Shown: positions 46,061-57,119 of the stretch, one piece after another
Layout: the number at the start of each line of letters is the position of its first letter
How positions within the stretch are numbered: the stretch's first letter is position 1
NCBI GenBank assembly: GCA_039881045.1
Contig: JAYWVB010000005.1
Coordinates: 744,001-808,000, forward strand
Direction: 5' to 3'
Origin: Chaetomium olivaceum
Lineage: Eukaryota > Ascomycota > Sordariomycetes > Sordariales > Chaetomiaceae
DNA: 64,000 nucleotides
Notes under the pieces: generated by a model
What the model saw: the letters and a program-made list of their open reading frames with translations, nothing else
Databases searched by the model: none
What the model was told of the DNA's origin: nothing
Translations under genes and position numbers: made by a program

Positions 46061-49000
46061 GGGTTGAGACGAGGAGGTTGGTTACGGAGGGACGGGGAGC
46101 AAAGGAATGAGTTTCTGAAAAGGGTTTTTCTTACGTTCGCATCTTAGCGATGGGGGGGATTTTCAGGGCGTTTATCAAGTATATAGGGGTTATATACAAT
46201 CGGATATACAGATTCAGATGTGCGTGGGGTTGTCCCTTGTCTTAGTCCATTGTTTTTCCCGGATCAGCTTGAACTTCTCGGCTGTCTGAGGTCTGGAGTC
46301 TCGCTGACGGTGGAACCCAAGTCTAGATAGTTTTATATTACGTCTGTAGCAAGATTCCGTCAAAGCCTCCTTCTTCCTCCCAGCTATGACAGTTGATGGG
46401 AACCTGCCCCCTGAAGCACGTATCCGATTAGGCAAAACGTAAACAAATACATCCCTACTCCTTACCGTGAGTAGACCCTTCATGACGAGGCGAACTGGTA
46501 AGGGGATGAGGGATGTCAGGAGATATCACAACGCTCATGATATTACTGGGAAGTGAAGTCTGGTAGCATGCCACAGTGACAACACACTGGAACCAAAGTC
46601 TGGGCGTGTTGGCCTTATGAGAAGCGGTGCACTGGCTCAACGTACTGGCTGGCAAGGGTGTTTACAAGCGTGTAGCCCCGGCCAATGTTGGAGACCACGC
46701 GTCTAAGGCGTGGGAAATAACACCGAGAGGGCCAGCGGGTGCTGTTGACCGTGTTGGCGTGGGTGTGTTGTGTTGGCCCAAGTTTGTTACTGCAGCATGA
46801 ATGTGCTGTCACGAGTCTGATGGTGATGGGTTGAGTGTCGGGAGCAGGATGAGGGGGGTGTCATTGTAATCTGCTCGGTCTTGTACAAATTCCAAACGAA
46901 TGAACGACACATACAGAACATATGATGATATTACCTGGATGTTGAAAGGGTTGAGGCGAGCCCAACTCACCCTTGAGGAACAGAGGGGAGAAACATGGAT
47001 TCACCGCATCAACACGCACAGTGCCCCGGCCGTCCACGTACCTTCCTGCGCTATATATACAAGGCTCTCGCTTACACTGTCACCGCCTCCTCCCAATTGA
47101 AGTTAAACACCGGTTTAACTCAGCGGTATTGGGAGGAGGACCGGTTGGACACCAATCGAAAGAGGACCGGTTCGACTCCCCCTCGCGTCGCAAAACGCTG
47201 TTTTCAGAGTTTTCGTAGCCACCAACCTTCATTCGACCGGCGAATGGAGCTTGATGGTGAGCTTTTTGGTTTTCCGGGGTTTCTTTCTTCTGATTTCTCT
47301 TCACCCTTTCTACGTTTCACTCAGAAGTGAGCTACGGGAATGGTCGAACGAACAACGACATCGCGACTTAACTCATATTACCAAGTACACTCTCGGTTTG
47401 GATCATGTGATAATGCCATATAACATTAACGTGTGTACGGATACCTTATAAGGGCACTGAAGCAGTAATGAAAGATTAGCGTAGCTATTATTTACAACTA
47501 GAGAACGTATGCCGTCTAACTTGAACAGTACATGGATCCTATGCCAATATAATTATCCACAAACCCATACATAGAATTGACAGGTACCCAATGATCCACA
47601 GTCTTTACATCACGTCGCAGACCACAATCATCAATACGTAGGTAACTAGGTAGATTCCTACGCAACCTGCAGGTTGTCTCCTCCATTTCGCTTCAGGGCC
47701 TAACACCCCGGTTCACCAGCACGCTACACGCGAATCCAGCCGTGATACTAGTACTGCCAGTTTCTACTATAAAACCATCTCAATATCCTGGGACTCATTC
47801 CCGGAGTGAAGCTGTACCACTAGTATATGGCCAGCAGTTGTTTTGTTTCTACTTGTGTGGATACAATTCCCTTTCTGTAGACACTGGAGGCCGAGGATGC
47901 ATTGCCATGTGGCTAGGGTCTAGAGGCAAGTGTTCCGAGCCTGTGTGGTTAATGAACTCTCGTGCAGAGAGTCATACAACCAGTACTATGGCACGCTAGT
48001 AGGACAGGTAGTTGGAAATATATCTGATCGACAAGCCACATGGAAGATGATGATGGATCAGGTATCGTCGAGTGGGACTGAGTTAGTTGACGATGTGAAG
48101 CTAGCTTAACAGAATAGGTACATTAAGTCTAGCTCTTGATTTCCGTTCACTGGAAGAACACTCAGGTTTCTTCACTGGCATGGTTATCCGGTATGCCCAT
48201 ACAATTCATCTTCTCGTGTCTTTTTCTTAAGCAAAACCCCGCTGTATTAACGTGTCCGTTACGCGTCATCAACTACCTTACCTACCCAAGGTAGTACCTC
48301 CTATTTGGGTAAACTGTTCATAAGAGCACAGCGGAGAAGCTGCTGAGTGCTCACAAGTTACAGTGAGAGCAGCTGAGCAGTTGGTTGCATCCGGGATTGT
48401 CGCGCATCTTTCCGGATCGGAACCAGAGATCCAGAGAAACAACGGTCGGGCCATGTGGGCATCAATATCAGCCTGCAGCAAGGCGGAACCGGAAATTTCA
48501 GGAGCTGCTCGATCCACGGCGACGTTCATCAGACGCTTAGCTCGCGAACAAGCTCCCCCAAGCCGTTCAAGCTTTCTCTCTTGAATTCTTGGCCCCCGCA
48601 ACCGCTCTCATGATTGGCGCGAAGTTCCCTGGTTCTCGGGAACAAGACCGGCCTAGGCTCCACCAAGGGGTCAGGCGAAACCAGGAACCAGGGCCAAAAC
48701 GGGACAGATTTCGAGGTCCTTCCGTGAGATTGCGACTCTGAGCTGTTCTCTCCCTCCGCACTCGATCTCGAAGCGGGCCGTCATTGCGGGTGTACGGCGC
48801 CCGAATGCCTAATTATACGCATCGTTCACAGCCCATGTCGCATCCTCGCAGCCTATCCACCGCCTTCTTACATATTGCGGACGATGACGGACCGGGCGCG
48901 TGGAGTGAAGACGACCCAGCAACCGGGATGAACGGGCCAAGGGGGTAAATGTGGAGGTGGATGCTGGACGCCCCTTATAACATCTCGACGGCCATCCTTC

Positions 49001-49061
49001 TTGTTCCGGCCCACGATCTCCATGTTCAGTCTCTCAGATCGCCGCTTTCTGTTTCGCCAAG
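46061..49061. other. Gene-poor interval
   Basis: About 3 kb between ACH1 and the GH131 gene. The middle (47400-48300) is more AT-rich. An isolated TATATATA run lies near 47052 without a following gene. A GGTTCGACTCC box-B-like sequence near 47169 lacks a tRNA fold. The last 100 bp are the GH131 promoter. Confidence 0.4.
48975..48980 (+). promoter_or_regulatory. TATA-like element of the GH131 gene
   Basis: TTATAA lies 82 bp upstream of the GH131 ATG. Position fits a core promoter, but the match is short. Confidence 0.3.
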
Positions 49062-50295
49062 ATGAAGTTCTCGATTCTGGCCAGCCTCGTCGCCAACGCC
49101 CTGTCCGTCTCGGCAGGGACCATCCTCTGGGATGGCCGCTTCAACGACATGAGCTCCTCGACCGACCTGAACAACTGGTCGTGGGGGAACCAGGTCGGGC
49201 CGTATCGTATGTCCGCTTCTGCACAGCTTGCCATGTATGAGTGAGGGTACCAAGGCTAATGCTGCTTAGAGTACTACATCCACGGCTCGTCCTCGGTGAC
49301 GTCGTACGTCAACCTATCGCCCGACTTCAAGAACCCGGCCGACTCGGGCTCCAAGCAGGGCGCCAAGATCACGCTCGACAACACGGCGTACTGGAACGGG
49401 CAGAACATGCGGCGTACCGAGCTGATCCCGCAGACGTCTGCCGCCATCGCCAGCGGCAAGGTGTACTACCACTTCTCGCTGATGCGCAAGGACACCAACG
49501 CGCCGGCGACCACGCGCGAGCACCAGATCGCCTTCTTCGAGAGCCACTTCACCGAGCTCAAGTCCGGCTGGCAGTCGGGCGCGCCGGGGGTATCCGACAC
49601 CTTGCTGCGGTGGTGCGTGGGCGGGCAGACCAAGTGGAGCACCGAGTGGGAGGCCAACGTGTGTGGCACAACGTGGCGTACGAGATCGACTTCAGCGCCA
49701 ACACGGTCGCCTTCTGGCACTCGACCGGCGGCGACGCGCTGACCCGCAAGATCGCCCCCGTCAGCACCAGCACCAGCAGCAACGGCGCCGACTGGCACGT
49801 GGGCGTGCTCGAGCTCCCGCGCTCTGGATACCCCGACAGCAACGAGGACTACTTCTGGTCTGGTGTCTATATCGAGAGCGGCAGCCTGACCACCAATGTT
49901 GCTGGCCCTGGTGAGTTCCATACCATACTTCCCTAGGGAGACTAAGCCAGCCAGCCTACCTAGGTAGTACAATGCAAGTTAGCACTTGACTAACAAAATT
50001 CCAAACAGGTGCCCCCTCAGGCGGCGAAAGCAGCAGCAGCGGCGCTGTTACCCCTAGCAGCACCAAGGCTCCCGTTTCGTCCTCGACCACGCTCGTTACC
50101 TCAACAACCACCAAGGCCTCCTCGACTACCACCACCACCACCCCGGCGCCGGCGACCTCGACCACAGCTGGCCCCGTTGGCTGCACGGCCGGGCAGTGGG
50201 CGCAGTGCGACGGTAATGGCTACAGCGGCTGCAAGTCGTGCGCGTCGCCGTACAAGTGCAACTATGTCAACGACTGGTACTCGCAGTGCTACTAA
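49062..50295 (+). CDS. Secreted GH131 glucanase with C-terminal CBM1, one frameshift
   Basis: Exon 1 (49062-49206) encodes a signal peptide (MKFSILASLVANALSVSAG) and the GH131 start TILWDGRFNDMSSSTDLNNW. Intron 49207-49269 restores VGPYQYYIHGSSSV. Exon 2 continues with MRRTELIPQTSAAI, TTREHQIAFFESHFTELKSG and WHNVAYEIDFSANTVAFWHS. Intron 49911-50008 leads to a Ser/Thr linker and a CBM1 (GQWAQCDGNGYSGCKSC, ending NDWYSQCY). GH131 enzymes act on beta-1,3/1,4- and beta-1,6-glucans and are secreted during growth on plant biomass; CBM1 binds crystalline cellulose. The frame breaks in exon 2 near 49658-49664, where an extra TG (gtgtgtgg in place of gtgtgg) shifts NVWHNVAYEID. Removing it restores a family-like protein. 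Everything else is intact. Confidence 0.85.
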
Positions 50296-51698
50296 GCCTG
50301 GATGGAAGGGCTGGGAGTCGAGACTCGAGAAAGGGCGGGCGGCTGATTGAGGTCGCTCGGTAGGTACCTCAATAGGGGATAGGGGGTGCAAAGTGTTTAG
50401 GCTGCTTCTTGTCAATAGTTGTTGCATGCTTTGGGTTAGGTTGGACCCAAGCCACCTCCAGTAAATAAATACAACCTTACGTCATTTCAAAACGTGTGTT
50501 TTCAAGACCCTTGTGTTGAGTTAGCACGTGGTGAGTACCGTCCTCTCGGACTGGTTCGTCCCTCTCAAATTCTTCCTCTGTCGGTGTGCACACGGGACTT
50601 TGTGGTTGGATGGCCTGGTGATTTTACCATGCAGAGGTAACATCGAAAATCCTCTCGGTGCAACGCAACAGCGGGCAAGTCCGATCACCTATCTTCAATG
50701 AAGACCCGAGGATCCATTTCAATCTCAGGGTCCTTGCCAGGGCTTGCATCTCTTGCCTCTGTCAAGAACCACCTGGGCAATCTGGAGAGGGGATGCACGT
50801 TTTTACGCTCAAACATCCGAATAACCGGTCTTGGCAGCTCTTTTTCGTGCGCTGAATGGCTGGCTTGGTGTAAAACTTTGAAGGTCCCCTGTTTTTCACG
50901 GTCACCCCACGCCCCAGGCTTGGCTGACGAAAGCCCAGAGTGCCCCGCGACAATTCGCAACCAGTCGGTGTTTTCGCTGTGAGCTGGAAAGGGCAATTTG
51001 CACTTTTGGGACTCCTCCCCTCTGGCACTCACTGCACTGCATGCCTAAGATGCGCAAGGCTCCCCCATGAAAGATTTAGCGTATTTTTTAACAGAAGAAA
51101 ATTGGAAGCCCACCATTGGCTCCATGCCGAATTGTTGATCTTCTCTTTATTGAGTAGGGCCGAGGGGACGTTGGAAACTTGGCAGCATGACCTCCAGCTT
51201 CTCCTGCACTGCCTGCCGCCATTCCTTCCCGAGTTTTAAATGTTTTGCGATGGAAGACCCTGTCGATCTCGAGTCCCTTTTCCACTCTCTCGGTACCCCT
51301 CCCGTCTCTAGGTATTTTCATAAATAAAGACTCCCTCCCCCTCAGCGCCTCTAGGGTCCAGTCATCGACAACACAGTCGACACTCGTACCTTGGGTAGTC
51401 CGTTCAATGCAGTCGTCTTCAACAGCCCTCGCCGCCCCCTCACGCGCCTCCTCTTCCCCTCTCTGAAGTTGGGAGACAGTTGGGAGAAAGTACTCCTGTG
51501 CCGACCTCTTACCCCGACCTCTGCCGACTTCTGCCGACCTCTCCCAGGGCCATCGAATCCTTCATTCAGCCAACGACACGCAGCTCGCCGCTGTCTCGGC
51601 TCCTAGAAGCCTCGCCCCTAGCGCGGCCCTCCTCCACCTAACTATCCCGCGGCGTCTGGTCGCGAGAGTACGTGCGCGTGCACTGTCATCTCAGCACA
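50296..51698. other. Intergenic region
   Basis: About 1.4 kb between the GH131 gene and the MFS gene, with an ATAAATAAA element near 51321 that might be a distal TATA. No gene seen. Confidence 0.45.
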
Positions 51699-53433
51699 AT
51701 GAGTGCGGACAAAAGTCTCACCGAGGGTTCGCAGCCTGTTGACGACAGAAATGTGGTCGGATATTTCTCGGACTCCGTGTCTGAGTCCAGCAAGGAACAG
51801 GACTTGCTGGCTCAACATGGCGAGGACCCTGCCCTAAGCAAAAAGATGACCCTGGTGAACGATGTAAGCCAAGCTTCTCCGAGACTTGGGGTGTGGCTAT
51901 TTGTTGACTCGGAGGTTCTAGGCTATCAACGAGCTCGGGTGGACACCCTACCATACCAAGCTGTTCTTCCTCAACGGATTCGGGTGAGTGCACGCCATGC
52001 GCCCGCTGGCTAACCAACCTTGCTAACTTCCTAGATATGCGGTCGACTCCCTCGTCATGCTATGCCAATCCGTCATCGCCGGCCAGGCCTACCGCGAGTT
52101 CGGCGAGAAGGGGTATCCGACGGCCATGACCATCGCCATCTACGCCGGCATGTTCGTCGGCTCCCTGTTCTGGGGTCTCGGCGCCGATATTATCGGCCGC
52201 AAACACGCCTTCAACTTCTCGCTCATCATCAGCTGCATTGCCACTGTCGTCGCTGGTGGCATGCCGAACTGGCCCTCACTCGGGTTCTTCATTGCCCTGA
52301 TCGGCTTTGCCGCCGGCGGCAACCTGGTTTTGGATACCACCGTCTTCTTGGAGTTTTTGCCGGGCAACAAGCAATGGGCTATTACCCTGATGGCTCTTTG
52401 GTGGGGCGTTGGCCAGGCCATCACTGGTTTTATTGCCTGGGGCTTTCTAGGTGCGTGGGATGTGGGATGGCAACGGAGAAAAGCTATTTAGGTATGCTAA
52501 CCATGCTAACCTATCGTAGTCCCTGCCGAGTGGAATTGCGCTTCCGTCGAGACTTGCACACGCGCCAACAACATGGGCTGGAGATACGTCATGTTTACCA
52601 GTGGCGTCCTAGTGTTTGTCATGTCGGTCCTTCGTCTCACCATCGTCCAGCTCAAGGAGACGCCAAAGTACCTGCTCAGCATGGGAGAAGACGAGAAGGT
52701 CGCTGAGACCTTCCAGTCCCTGGCCCTCAAGTACAACCGCCCCTGCAGCCTGACTGTCGAGAAGCTGCATGCGTGTGGCAGGCCGATAAACGAACCCAGC
52801 CGCTTCTCCATCCGTGAGATGATGGGCCACATTCGCGGCCTGTTTACAACACGCAAGACCACTCTCTCGACGCTGATGGTCTGGCTATCCTGGATGATGG
52901 TCGGAATTGTGTACCCCTTGTTCTACGCCTTCCTCCCTAACTACCTCTCGTCGCGCGGCGCCAACCTCGACGTTACCACCTTCGAGAAGTGGCGCAACTA
53001 TGCCTTGACCAACATCAGCGGCATCTTCGGCCCCATCCTGGCCGCCTGGCTGTGCAACATCCCGTTCCTCGGCCGCCGGTACACCATGTTGATTGGCGCG
53101 GTCCTGACGGCCGCCTTCTTCTTCGCCTACACGGCTGTGCGCACCGCGGACCAGAACGTCGGCTTCTCGTGCGCCATCGCCTTCTGTCTCAACATTTATT
53201 ATGGTGTGCTCTTTGCTTATACACCCGAGGTGCTCCCCAGCGCCCACCGCGCCACGGGCAACGGCGTTGCGGTTGCCGGTAACCGGATCATGGGAGCCTT
53301 GTCCGCCGTCATCGCGGTCGAGGCCGACACGACCACGTCGGCGCCTATTTACATTTGCGGTGCCCTGTTTGTTGCTCTGGGTCTGGTGGCGGCCATGTTC
53401 CCGTTCGAGCCGTACGGCAGGAGGAGTTCATGA
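51699..53433 (+). CDS. Major facilitator superfamily transporter (sugar-porter/SV2-like)
   Basis: Four exons (51699-51863, 51922-51983, 52035-52450, 52520-53433) give 518 aa in exact frame. The N-terminal cytosolic part is acidic (about 55 aa). The first helix region GWTPYHTKLFFLNGFGYAVD follows. The MFS loop signature appears as FWGLGADIIGRKHAF. Hydrophobic helices follow in the expected 6+6 pattern, including ALWWGVGQAITGFIAWGFL and GVLFAYTPEVLPSAHRATGN near the end. A central cytosolic loop contains LKETPKYLLSMGEDEKV, a typical porter loop with PKYL. The YTPEVLP motif of helix 10-11 and LKETPKYL fit SV2-like sugar/organic-ion carriers. The substrate is unknown. The GH131 gene 1.4 kb upstream could be part of carbon use, but no co-regulation is visible. 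Confidence 0.92.
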
Positions 53434-53936
53434 GCAGCCTGTTGGGTTTTGCGACTGCGGCGTTTAGAAAGATGGATGGAGTTTTAGTCCTGGAAGAGGA
53501 GTTGGATAGCCAGTGTGGGCGGCAATTTTGCATTTGTCGGCGTTAGAAATGGGCAGCAACGGCGTTACCAGGCCACAACGGTGTTGCTTGTTCCTTTCAG
53601 CCTTTGGAAACACCACAGCGCCGATACCCCGAGCGAGGAGCTGTTTTCCAGGTTTGAGTGACAGCCCCATGGCTCTGGACAGTTGTTCTATTAGCTTCTG
53701 AGATACCCAGCTAAATGACTCGTGCAATCATGACAACTTTGACAAGATATGACTCGTTTGTGAATCTTGGTTTCACTTGTGATAAACAGGCATGAAGGGA
53801 CTTTTGATGTCGGGATGTGTCGTTCAAACTGTCTCTGTGTGCTCTGTATTATCACTGCCCTTACGCCCATCTCCCCCTTGTTCATTATTGTGCACATAGT
53901 GTCCCCTGGATTTGTCCAATTTCCAGTTTCAACTTG
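53434..53936. other. Convergent intergenic region
   Basis: About 500 bp between the 3' ends of the MFS and sulfotransferase-like genes. No gene seen. Confidence 0.5.
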
Positions 53937-55099
53937 TCAGAACACGTACATCCTGGCGATGACGATGCTGCCGACTAATCCCACTCCAAGCAGGATCAGA
54001 TTCAGAAACGCCCTCTCCACCCATCGCTTGTTGGCTTGCTCCTCCCGCGCCTTCCACCCGCTGCTGACCGCGTTGGCGTGCGGGAAGGGAATGTTGGGGA
54101 CGGGCTTCCCCAAGAACTTGCACAGCGGCTCCCACCCGTCCTCGATGTACCACTCGAGCAGGCGCTCCTTGGGGACTAGCCCGCGGACCATGTTGGCGTG
54201 TTCTGGGGGAGTTAGCATTTGGCGTTGTGCAATTCAACCTCGATATCTAGGTGCCATGGCGGATGGGGTAAAAGAAGAAAAGAAGACGGGAAAACGAAAG
54301 AACAAAAAAAAAAAAAAGAAAACAACTCACCCCTCTGCACCCATCTTGCATTCCCCTTAATCGCCCTCTTCAAATCCCCATCCCCCGCCCTAAACATCAA
54401 CGGCCACAAAAACCGCTCATACACATGCCACGCCCAGAAGCACTCCCGATCCAACCAGCTCGCCACCCAAAACCCCCAACTCTCATTCGCATGCACCAGC
54501 GTGCTGTCCAGACTCCGCTCCCACCCCTCCAAATCCCGCCTCATATTCAGCACCACCTTGGCGCCAGGGTACGCGGCCACCATCTCAGCCGCGAACACGC
54601 TCGCCGCCGCATCCGTCACGGCAACGCTGTGCCCCAACAACTCATCAAACTCGGCCGCCGTCACCGCCACCCCTTGCCCGCGGCCCGCCGCCCCGCCATA
54701 CCACTTCTTGCGCGCCAGCCGCACCCACCCGGGCGAGTAGCACGCCTCGTCGTAGATGATGTCCCACCCGTGGTAGGTGTGGTCGTACCCCAGGTGCAGC
54801 AGCGCCTGTTGCAGCGACTCGGTGCCCGTGCGCGGGAGCCCGACGCACAGCACCTGCATCGGCTGGGTGCGTTGGCGTGGGGGGGGTGGGTTGGGGATGG
54901 CGTAGAGGCGCTCGAGGAGTGTCCAGAGTGGGTGGTGCAGCGAGAGGGTCAGGTAGCGGTTGGGGTTGAGGGCGCGTAGGAGGGTGGTGAGGGTTAAGGG
55001 GGGGAGGGGAGGGGGGGTGGAGGGGGAGGATTGTTTGGGGGGGGAGGTTGAGGGGGAGGGTTTGGGGTTGGTGCTGGCTTTTGGGGTGGTGGTGACCAT
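53937..55099 (-). CDS. Sulfotransferase-like P-loop protein with C-terminal membrane anchor
   Basis: Two exons (55099-54331, 54202-53937) give 344 aa in exact frame. The first 60 aa are Pro/Ser-rich and encoded by a C-run tract. The P-loop-like motif LCVGLPRTGTESLQQALLHL (about 93-112) corresponds to the PAPS-binding loop of the Sulfotransfer_4 family. YHGWDIIYDEACY follows, then AAYPGAKVVLNMRRDLEGW, which matches the 3'-phosphate-binding region KVVLTxRD. The C-terminus ends with FLNLILLGVGLVGSIVIARM, a single membrane span near the very end that would anchor the protein. Family members are widespread in fungi but their substrates and even activity are mostly unproven. The 128-bp intron has a T-tract on the coding strand. 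No disruption seen. Confidence 0.88.
54304..54317 (+). repeat. Poly-A run in intron
   Basis: Fourteen-base A-run on the plus strand (T-run on the coding strand) near the 5' splice site of the sulfotransferase-like intron. Confidence 0.85.
54997..55076 (+). repeat. G-run tract in sulfotransferase-like 5' coding region
   Basis: More than eight runs of four to eight G on the plus strand, which is the template strand of the gene. On the coding strand it specifies the Pro/Ser-rich N-terminus. It has strong G-quadruplex potential. Confidence 0.7.
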
Positions 55100-56065
55100 G
55101 GTGGTGGTGGTTGTTGTTGTAGCTGTTGTTGGATAGGTCCTAGGTGATGGTCGAGTGTAGGGCGGTCGTCTGGTGTTACACTGAGATGGCTTGGTGGGCG
55201 GCAGGTCCGCGGTGGCGGGTCATGGCATCAGAGAATGCGGGGATGAGGTGATGATGAGGCTCGGGGGAGGTTTATATAGGTAAGTAGGTAATTGTGTAGA
55301 TGTCGTACTACCACGATCCCATCCTTCAACGTCAATCTACCCACAATTTTCATCCTTCGGCACCTTCAGCCCCAACGAATGCCGTTAGATCGGCGCTACG
55401 TGTTTTGTTCGGCTGGACATTCGGCCTGTAACATGCCCAAGACTCGTTGGATTTGTCTGGGACGGACCCCAAGGTAGGCACCGATCAGCATCCGTGCTGA
55501 TCGATTGGGGTACACTGGCCGACAATGTCCGGTTCCGCGCAAGCATTCATAACGACGAAACGGACAGAGAAGGCGGAATTAATATGTGGGAGAGGAAATG
55601 TCTCATGATGCCGCGCGGCCAAAGGTTTCGAGTGGGGATATATTGCGGCTCAATAATGGTTCAGGGAGGAAGCTTAGCCGGTCATAACATGCCCATGTTG
55701 CCGTCGCAGTAAGAAGTCGATCCCGGAACGCTGCCGAACCGATTGCCATTTGGGCGTCCACTTCCCCATGGGTGAGGTAATATATTCGGGAGATAGGCCG
55801 GCATTTGGATCGATGCATATCTTCGGGATGTGGCCCTGCGCCTCCAATACGCATATTGCGCACCGTTCACATGGCGCAAACACAATATGTCCACATTGCC
55901 ATTCTTTATTGGATCTTGTCTTGGAATATCAGTGGCTAGGGCGAGGTGTTGCACGAGGGAATTGATCAACCTCACGACGATGCCAATTTGGACAGCCGCT
56001 AAACCCCAACATCATGATGCCGCAACATTATACCTATCCATTGCACTCACTCAACCGCGCCCTCC
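55100..56065. other. Intergenic region
   Basis: About 970 bp upstream of the sulfotransferase-like gene and downstream of the epimerase gene. Apart from the TATA box near 55271, only short ORFs are present; one at 55975-55682 minus is unrecognised. Confidence 0.4.
55271..55278 (-). promoter_or_regulatory. TATA box of the sulfotransferase-like gene
   Basis: On the minus strand the sequence reads cctatataaacc, an almost perfect TATATAAA box, 172 bp upstream of the ATG at 55099. It supports that start as the true 5' end. Confidence 0.45.
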
Positions 56066-57119
56066 TCACTTCCCCAACCCCTCCACGTACTCCCTCACCA
56101 ACCCATCCCCGCTCTCATCCACCACCAGCCCCAACCTCAACGACTCCGTGATATCAAAGTCCTCGGCCCACCCCCTCAAGATCCTCTCCAGCCCCTCATC
56201 CTCCACCTCCCTAATCAGCCCCAACCTCTCCTCCCCCCCATACTTCGCCAACGCATCTCTCAACTCCTGCACACTCACCGCAATCCCCGGAAACAGCACC
56301 TGCCTCACATGCCCCTCCCTCAACACCCCCTTCTCCCACCCAAGCACCCTCACCAAATTCTCCACCACCGTCCTCGGCGACGCCAAAAACGCCCTAAACC
56401 CCGATCCCTCAACGGCACCACACACTCCACGCCGCTCATCGGCTCGCGAATGATCCCGCTCAAAAAGCTCGACGCCGCCCCCGTCGGTTTGCCTGGGCGC
56501 ACCGACACCGTCGGCAGGCGCGCGACCACGACATCCAGCTGCCCGCGCCGGTGCGCTTCGTTGAGCAGCACCTCGCTGAGCAGCTTGTGCGCGCCGTAGG
56601 TGCTCTGGGCGTGGGCGCCCAGTGCGCGGGCACTTTGGTGGCGGGGGCGGGCTGGGGGAAGGGCGGGCCGAAGACGGCGAGGGAGCTGGCGTAGATGACG
56701 CGTACACAGCCACCGCCGGCGCCGTTGCTGCTGGGGGGGTGGTGGGTTTGCAGGGCGGCGGTGAGGGCGCGGATGGAGTCGACGTTGACGCGCAGGGAGA
56801 GGGCCGGGTCGGCTTCGCTGGCGGCGGACATGATGCCGTGGAAGAGGAAGACGGCGTGGAGGGGCTGGAGGGTCGGGTGGGTGAGGAGGGTGGTGATGAA
56901 GGCCGGGGAGGTGATGTCGCCTTTGAGGGTGGTGGCGTGTTCGGGGTAGGCGGCGTTAGGCGGGATGATGGGGTCGGCGAGGTCGGTCAGGAGGACGCGG
57001 TATTGCGGGGCGGATAGGAGGCGGGCGGCGAGGAGGGGGCCGATGAGTCCGCCTGCGCCGGTGATGAGGATGTTTTTGGTGGCCGATTGCCCGGATTGGT
57101 TGTCGTTTGGGGCCGCCAT
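56066..57119 (-). pseudogene. NAD-dependent epimerase/dehydratase (extended SDR), two frameshifts
   Basis: From the ATG at 57119 (MAAPNDNQSGQSA) the Rossmann motif NILITGAGGLIGPLLAARLL is clear, followed by YRVLLTDLADP and a second-strand LKGDITSPAF. VIYASSLAVFGPPFPQ covers the catalytic Ser region. The frame then changes near 56625-56640, and the next block supplies the catalytic YGAHK (QSTYGAHKLLSEVLLNEAH) plus ARLPTVSVRPGKPTGAASSF. A second change near 56405-56425 leads to FRAFLASPRTVVENLVRV and the C-terminus ending at 56066. All three blocks together cover a complete epimerase family protein, with Tyr and Lys of the YxxxK motif intact. These enzymes act on sugar nucleotides or related alcohols using NAD(P). 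The two shifts make it either a recent pseudogene or an assembly artefact. Confidence 0.72.

Noticed and set aside
47101..47185. tRNA-like GGTTCGACTCC (box B) near 47169
   Set aside because: The T-stem does not pair beyond two bases, and no matching acceptor stem or anticodon arm could be drawn.
47400..48300. Repeat-induced-mutation (RIP) island
   Set aside because: More AT-rich than surroundings, but CpA is not clearly depleted by eye and no parent element is recognisable.
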